Shown: one piece after another, positions 60,727-64,000 of the stretch
Numbering within the stretch: position 1 is the stretch's first letter
Layout of the letters: each line of letters starts with the position of its first letter
NCBI RefSeq assembly: GCF_002119665.1
Contig: NZ_CP021111.1
Location: forward strand, 1,550,001-1,614,000
DNA from: Bordetella genomosp. 13
GTDB lineage: Bacteria; Pseudomonadota; Gammaproteobacteria; Burkholderiales; Burkholderiaceae_B
Reading direction: 5' to 3'
Length of the DNA stretch: 64,000 bases
Program-made: the position numbers and the translations under genes
The notes under the pieces: model-generated
What the model was told of the DNA's origin: nothing
Seen by the model: only the letters and a program-made list of their open reading frames with translations
The model's database searches: none

Positions 60727-61560
60727 TCACGCCGGCACGCGTGCCTCTCCAGACACATTGCCCAGCAGGCGGCTGATGGCCTGCGCTTCGCGCCGGATGG
60801 CCTGTCCCACCGCGCCGTGCGGGGAGGCATCGAAACCGCCGGTGGCGCCCAGCGCGGTCAGCACGGCGCAGGGCCGCCCGGTGTAGTTGTACAGCGGCGC
60901 CGAGATCGCGCTGATGCCGCGCAGGTTGGTGTCGCGCACCACCGCGCAGCCGGCGTCCCGCACCGACTGCTGCAGCACGCCGATGGGATCGTCCGGATCC
61001 AGCTGCGCGCGCTGCTCCGGCGTGGCGTCGTCCAGTTCGGCCTGTGCCAGAGCCCGCACGCGGCCTTCGTCCAGCGTGGCCAGCAGCACGCGGCCGGTGG
61101 CCGACCACAGCATGGAAAGCACCGAGCCCACGCGCACGTTCACCGTGACGGGCAGGCCCGGTTCCTCGAACCGGACGATGGTGGGGCCCATGTTGCCCAT
61201 CACCGCCACGAAGCAAGTGATCTCGAGCTCTTCCCGCATCCGTATCAACGAGGCTTCGGCCATGCGTATGGGGTCCGCCTGGCGCATGGCCGCCAGCCCC
61301 AGCAGCAGCGATTCCAGGCTCAGGAAGTACTGCTGGGTCGCGTTGTCCTGGGCCACCAGTCCGCCTTCCATCAGGCTGACCAGGTAGCGATGCACCTTGG
61401 CGGGACTTTCGTCCACGTGCGCCGCGATCAGCGTCAGGCTGGCGCGGCCGCCCAGGCTGCCCAGCGCCTTCAATACCGCGACGCCGGTTTCGGCGGCCTG
61501 GACGCGCTGGCGTCGTTCGCGCGAGCGGGCGGGGGAAACGGAAGAGGGGGGCGGGTTCAT
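60727..61560 (-). CDS. IclR family transcriptional regulator
   Basis: 277 residues. HTH: GVAVLKALGSLGGRASLTLIAAHVDESPAKVHRYLVSLMEGGLV. The effector domain has ITCFVAVMGNMGPTIVRFEE, LSMLWSATGRVLLA and ISAISAPLYNYTGRPCAVLTALG. It is divergent from the Bug protein and P450 genes, with a palindrome lying between their -35 and -10 boxes, so it most likely represses that operon until an aromatic or organic acid effector binds (inference). The ATG at 61560 is preferred over 61581. Confidence 0.93.
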   Translation of the reverse strand: MNPPPSSVSPARSRERRQRVQAAETGVAVLKALGSLGGRASLTLIAAHVDESPAKVHRYLVSLMEGGLVAQDNATQQYFLSLESLLLGLAAMRQADPIRMAEASLIRMREELEITCFVAVMGNMGPTIVRFEEPGLPVTVNVRVGSVLSMLWSATGRVLLATLDEGRVRALAQAELDDATPEQRAQLDPDDPIGVLQQSVRDAGCAVVRDTNLRGISAISAPLYNYTGRPCAVLTALGATGGFDASPHGAVGQAIRREAQAISRLLGNVSGEARVPA

Positions 61561-61602
61561 GGTGTGAGAGAACGGTGGCACAGGCTCAAGGCTAAACCCT
61601 GG

Positions 61603-61630
61603 TTGACGGATTACGCAATGCGTATATCAT
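61603..61630 (+). promoter_or_regulatory. Promoter of the Bug/P450 operon
   Basis: TTGACG (61603-61608), 16-base spacer, TATCAT (61625-61630), ending 47 bases before the Bug start codon. The IclR palindrome fills the spacer. Confidence 0.65.
61612..61624. promoter_or_regulatory. Palindrome inside promoter spacer, probable IclR operator
   Basis: TACGCA-A-TGCGTA, a perfect 6-1-6 dyad between the -35 and -10 boxes. A further half-site TTACGC begins at 61631, 20 bases from the first one at 61611. Occupancy would block RNA polymerase. Confidence 0.65.
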
Positions 61631-61676
61631 TTACGCCAAATGGCGACACCAAGCCATCCCATCCACGGAGACAACC

Positions 61677-62657
61677 ATGCCCTTTGCCCGCCTGACGCGC
61701 GCGCTCGCCCTTACCATTCTTCCCCTGGTCGCTGCCGCGCCGGCCGCCGCCGCCGACACCTATCCTTCCAAGCCGCTGCGCTGGGTGGTTCCGTACGCCG
61801 CCGGCGGCGGTTCCGACTTCCTGGCACGCACCGTCAGCCAGGGCCTGTCGCCGCGGCTGGGCCAGACCATCGTGGTGGACAACAAGCCGGGCGGCAACAC
61901 GTCCATCGGCGCGTCCGAAACCGCGCGCGCACCGGCCGACGGCTACACCATGCTGTCGGCCGACAACGGCACGCTGGTGTTCAATCCGGCGCTGTACCAG
62001 AAGCTCACCTACGATCCGGTCAAGGACTTCGCGCCCGTCACGCTGATGGGGCGCTTTCCCATGATTCTGGTGGCCGGCCCCGCGCTGAAGGCCACCGACG
62101 TCAAGGGCTTCATCGCCGAGGCCAAGGCGCGCGCCCAGGGCCTGGACTATGGCTCGGCGGGCGCGGGCAGTCCGCATCACCTGGCCATGGAGCTGCTGAA
62201 GGTGGAGGCCGGCATACCGTTGACGCACGTGCCGTACCGCGGCGCCGCGCCCGCGCTGGCCGACGTGGCGGGCGGCCAGGTTCCCGCGATGATGGTGGAC
62301 CTGGCCGCAGGCGCGGGCTTCATCCAGGGCGGCAAGGTGCGCGCGCTGGCGGTGGCCAACCCCACGCGCCTGGCGCAACTGCCCAACGTGCCCACCTTCG
62401 CCGAGCTCGGATACAAGAACGTCGAAGCCGCCGCGCTGGTCGGCATCGTCGTGCCGGCCGCCACGCCGCAGCCGGTCATCGACACGCTGAACCGCCAGCT
62501 CGTGGCCACCATCAACGACGCCGCCATCCGCCAGAAACTCGTGGATTTCGGCATCGAGCCGGTGGGCAACACGCCGGCCCAGTATCGCGATCTGCTCGAG
62601 GCCGAGCGCACCCGCTGGCACAAGCTCATCCGCGACCTGAACATCAAGCTGGATTGA
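61677..62657 (+). CDS. Bug-family tripartite tricarboxylate transporter substrate-binding protein
   Basis: 326 residues. The Sec signal peptide ends near PAAAAD. YPSKPLRWVVPYAAGGGSDFLART, VVDNKPGGNTSIGA and YGSAGAGSPHHLAMELLK are the Bug ligand-binding loops; VPYRGAAPALADVAGGQV is also typical. It captures a carboxylate or related molecule in the periplasm. No TctA/TctB membrane genes are in the window, so it is an orphan as in most Bordetella Bug genes. It sits 40 bases upstream of the P450 gene, likely in the same transcript. Confidence 0.93.
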   Translation: MPFARLTRALALTILPLVAAAPAAAADTYPSKPLRWVVPYAAGGGSDFLARTVSQGLSPRLGQTIVVDNKPGGNTSIGASETARAPADGYTMLSADNGTLVFNPALYQKLTYDPVKDFAPVTLMGRFPMILVAGPALKATDVKGFIAEAKARAQGLDYGSAGAGSPHHLAMELLKVEAGIPLTHVPYRGAAPALADVAGGQVPAMMVDLAAGAGFIQGGKVRALAVANPTRLAQLPNVPTFAELGYKNVEAAALVGIVVPAATPQPVIDTLNRQLVATINDAAIRQKLVDFGIEPVGNTPAQYRDLLEAERTRWHKLIRDLNIKLD

Positions 62658-62697
62658 GCGCCGCCGCGCCATCCAACGCAGCACCCGGAGTGACGCC

Positions 62698-64000
62698 ATG
62701 TCCCAAGCCGACACCCCCGCCCGCGCCGCGGGCTGTCCCGTCCACCATGCCGCGGGCGCGGCCGCGCCGGGCTGTCCGGTCCACGTCAGCCCGCGGGCGG
62801 CGGAGTTCGATCCCTTCGGCGACGGGTACCAGCAGGATCCGCCCGAGTACGTACGCTGGGCGCGCGAGCAGGAGCCGGTGTTCTACAGCCCCAAGCTCGG
62901 CTACTGGGTGGTGACGCGCTATGACGACATCAAGGCCATCTTCCGCGACAACATCACCTTCAGTCCGTCCATCGCGCTGGAAAAGATCACGCCCACGGGT
63001 CCCGAGGCCAACGAGGTGCTGGCCTCGTACGGCTATGCCATGAACCGCACGCTGGTCAACGAGGACGAGCCGGCGCACATGCCGCGGCGCCGCGTGCTGA
63101 TGGAGCCTTTCACGCCCGAGGCGCTGAAGCACCACGAGCCCATGGTGCGGCGCCTGACGCGCGAATACGTCGACCGCTTCATCGATGACGGCCGCGCCGA
63201 CCTGGTCGACCAGATGCTCTGGGAGGTGCCGCTGACCGTGGCCCTGCATTTCCTGGGCGTGCCCGAAGAAGACATGGACCTGCTGCGCAAGTATTCGATC
63301 GCGCATACGGTCAACACCTGGGGCCGGCCCAAGCCGGAAGAGCAGGTGGCCGTGGCGCACGCGGTGGGCAACTTCTGGCAGCTGGCGGGCAAGATCCTGG
63401 ACAAGATGCGCCAGAATCCGGACCAGCCCGGCTGGATGCAGTACGGCATCCGCAAGCAGCGCGAGCATCCGGACGTGGTCACGGATTCGTACCTGCATTC
63501 GATGATGATGGCGGGCATCGTGGCCGCGCACGAGACCACCGCCAATGCCTCGGCCAATGCGATGAAGCTGCTGCTGCAGCATCCCGATGCGTGGCGCGAC
63601 ATCTGCGAAGACCCTTCGCTCATTCCCAATGCGGTCGAGGAATGCCTGCGCCACAATGGCTCGGTGGCCGCCTGGCGCCGCCTGGCCACGCGCGACACCG
63701 AGATCGCGGGCGTGCCCATCGCCGCCGGATCCAAGCTGCTCATCGTCAGTTCGTCGGCCAACCATGACGAGCGCCACTTCGCCGACGCCGACCTGTTCGA
63801 CATCCGGCGCGACAACGCCAGCGACCAGCTCACCTTCGGCTACGGCTCGCACCAGTGCATGGGCAAGAACCTGGCGCGCATGGAGATGCAGATCTTCCTG
63901 GAAGAGTTCACGCGCCGCCTGCCGCACATGCGCCTGGCCGAACAGCGCTTCACCTATGTACCCAACACCTCGTTCCGCGGCCCCGAGCATCTGTGGGTGG
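62698..64000 (+). CDS. Cytochrome P450, CYP116B-like, truncated by right window edge
   Basis: At least 434 residues with no stop before the edge. Heme-ligand Cys387 lies in FGYGSHQCMGKN, the I-helix oxygen-binding region is AGIVAAHETTAN, and the ExxR motif is in VEECLRH. Phrases such as NEDEPAHMPRRRVLMEPF and a Cys-Pro-Val-His start resemble CYP116B self-sufficient P450s, which carry a C-terminal FMN/2Fe-2S phthalate-dioxygenase-type reductase. That reductase should follow outside the window (inference). Together with the Bug protein and IclR regulator it suggests uptake and oxidation of an aromatic or ether-type substrate. Confidence 0.92.
   Translation, partial: MSQADTPARAAGCPVHHAAGAAAPGCPVHVSPRAAEFDPFGDGYQQDPPEYVRWAREQEPVFYSPKLGYWVVTRYDDIKAIFRDNITFSPSIALEKITPTGPEANEVLASYGYAMNRTLVNEDEPAHMPRRRVLMEPFTPEALKHHEPMVRRLTREYVDRFIDDGRADLVDQMLWEVPLTVALHFLGVPEEDMDLLRKYSIAHTVNTWGRPKPEEQVAVAHAVGNFWQLAGKILDKMRQNPDQPGWMQYGIRKQREHPDVVTDSYLHSMMMAGIVAAHETTANASANAMKLLLQHPDAWRDICEDPSLIPNAVEECLRHNGSVAAWRRLATRDTEIAGVPIAAGSKLLIVSSSANHDERHFADADLFDIRRDNASDQLTFGYGSHQCMGKNLARMEMQIFLEEFTRRLPHMRLAEQRFTYVPNTSFRGPEHLWV

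Overview
The window is a high-GC, tightly packed chromosomal segment. Its coding style and gene content fit an Alcaligenaceae betaproteobacterium of the Bordetella/Achromobacter kind: a Bug-type tripartite tricarboxylate transporter binding protein beside an IclR regulator, a Burkholderiales-type GlgE with a long N-terminal extension, and a SiaABCD cassette. The genus is an inference. I saw no rRNA, tRNA, insertion sequence, CRISPR array or replication origin. Genes run in long overlapping operons on both strands.

Layout. (1) 1-13758, minus strand: a GlgE-pathway alpha-glucan/trehalose operon, glgA > glgE > treS-mak > glgB > glgX > treZ, with treZ running off the left edge. Trehalose is isomerised to maltose, phosphorylated to maltose-1-phosphate, polymerised by GlgE, branched by GlgB, debranched by GlgX and returned to trehalose by TreZ (with TreY expected outside). 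(2) 14436-18440: a HbpS/GlcG-like protein, a small membrane protein, and a fusion of an ABC half-transporter with a degenerate kinase domain and a receiver domain. (3) 18749-30382, plus strand: an uncharacterised sugar-assembly locus with six glycosyltransferases (two GT4-like, two GT9, two GT2), an SDR, a GmhB-like phosphatase, a carbamoyltransferase, a UDP-xylose-synthase-like epimerase and a PIG-L deacetylase. Most of its genes are joined by ATGA overlaps. (4) 30402-35901, minus strand: CinA/PncC-like protein, alpha/beta hydrolase, DUF3182-like protein, YbhN, ClsB and YbhP, a membrane/stress set that in Pseudomonas also lies close to GlgE genes.

(5) 36071-42029: a MarR regulator, then a signalling unit of triple-receiver hybrid kinase, CheR and receiver-kinase. 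(6) 41956-45956: a DUF72 protein, a 16-cysteine copper-storage-like protein and a lipoprotein acylase. (7) 46344-49341: a SiaABCD-type biofilm switch ending in a diguanylate cyclase, with a soluble CBS-bearing SiaA. (8) 49531-54728: an acetolactate-synthase-like ThDP enzyme, a methylmalonate-semialdehyde dehydrogenase with a divergent IclR regulator, and a seven-helix membrane diguanylate cyclase. (9) 54928-56066: a frameshifted toxin-like gene followed at once by a probable immunity gene. (10) 56066-64000: an ArsC/LMW-phosphatase, a TetR/SDR divergent pair, an HD hydrolase and GlxA-type regulator divergent pair, two small envelope proteins, an IclR/Bug divergent pair and a CYP116B-like P450 cut by the right edge.

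The divergent regulator/target pairs have clean palindromes in their intergenic regions, several overlapping recognisable sigma70 promoters. The most interesting unexplained parts are the sugar-assembly locus, the ABC-pseudokinase-receiver fusion, the N-terminal domain of GlgE and the broken toxin/immunity pair.
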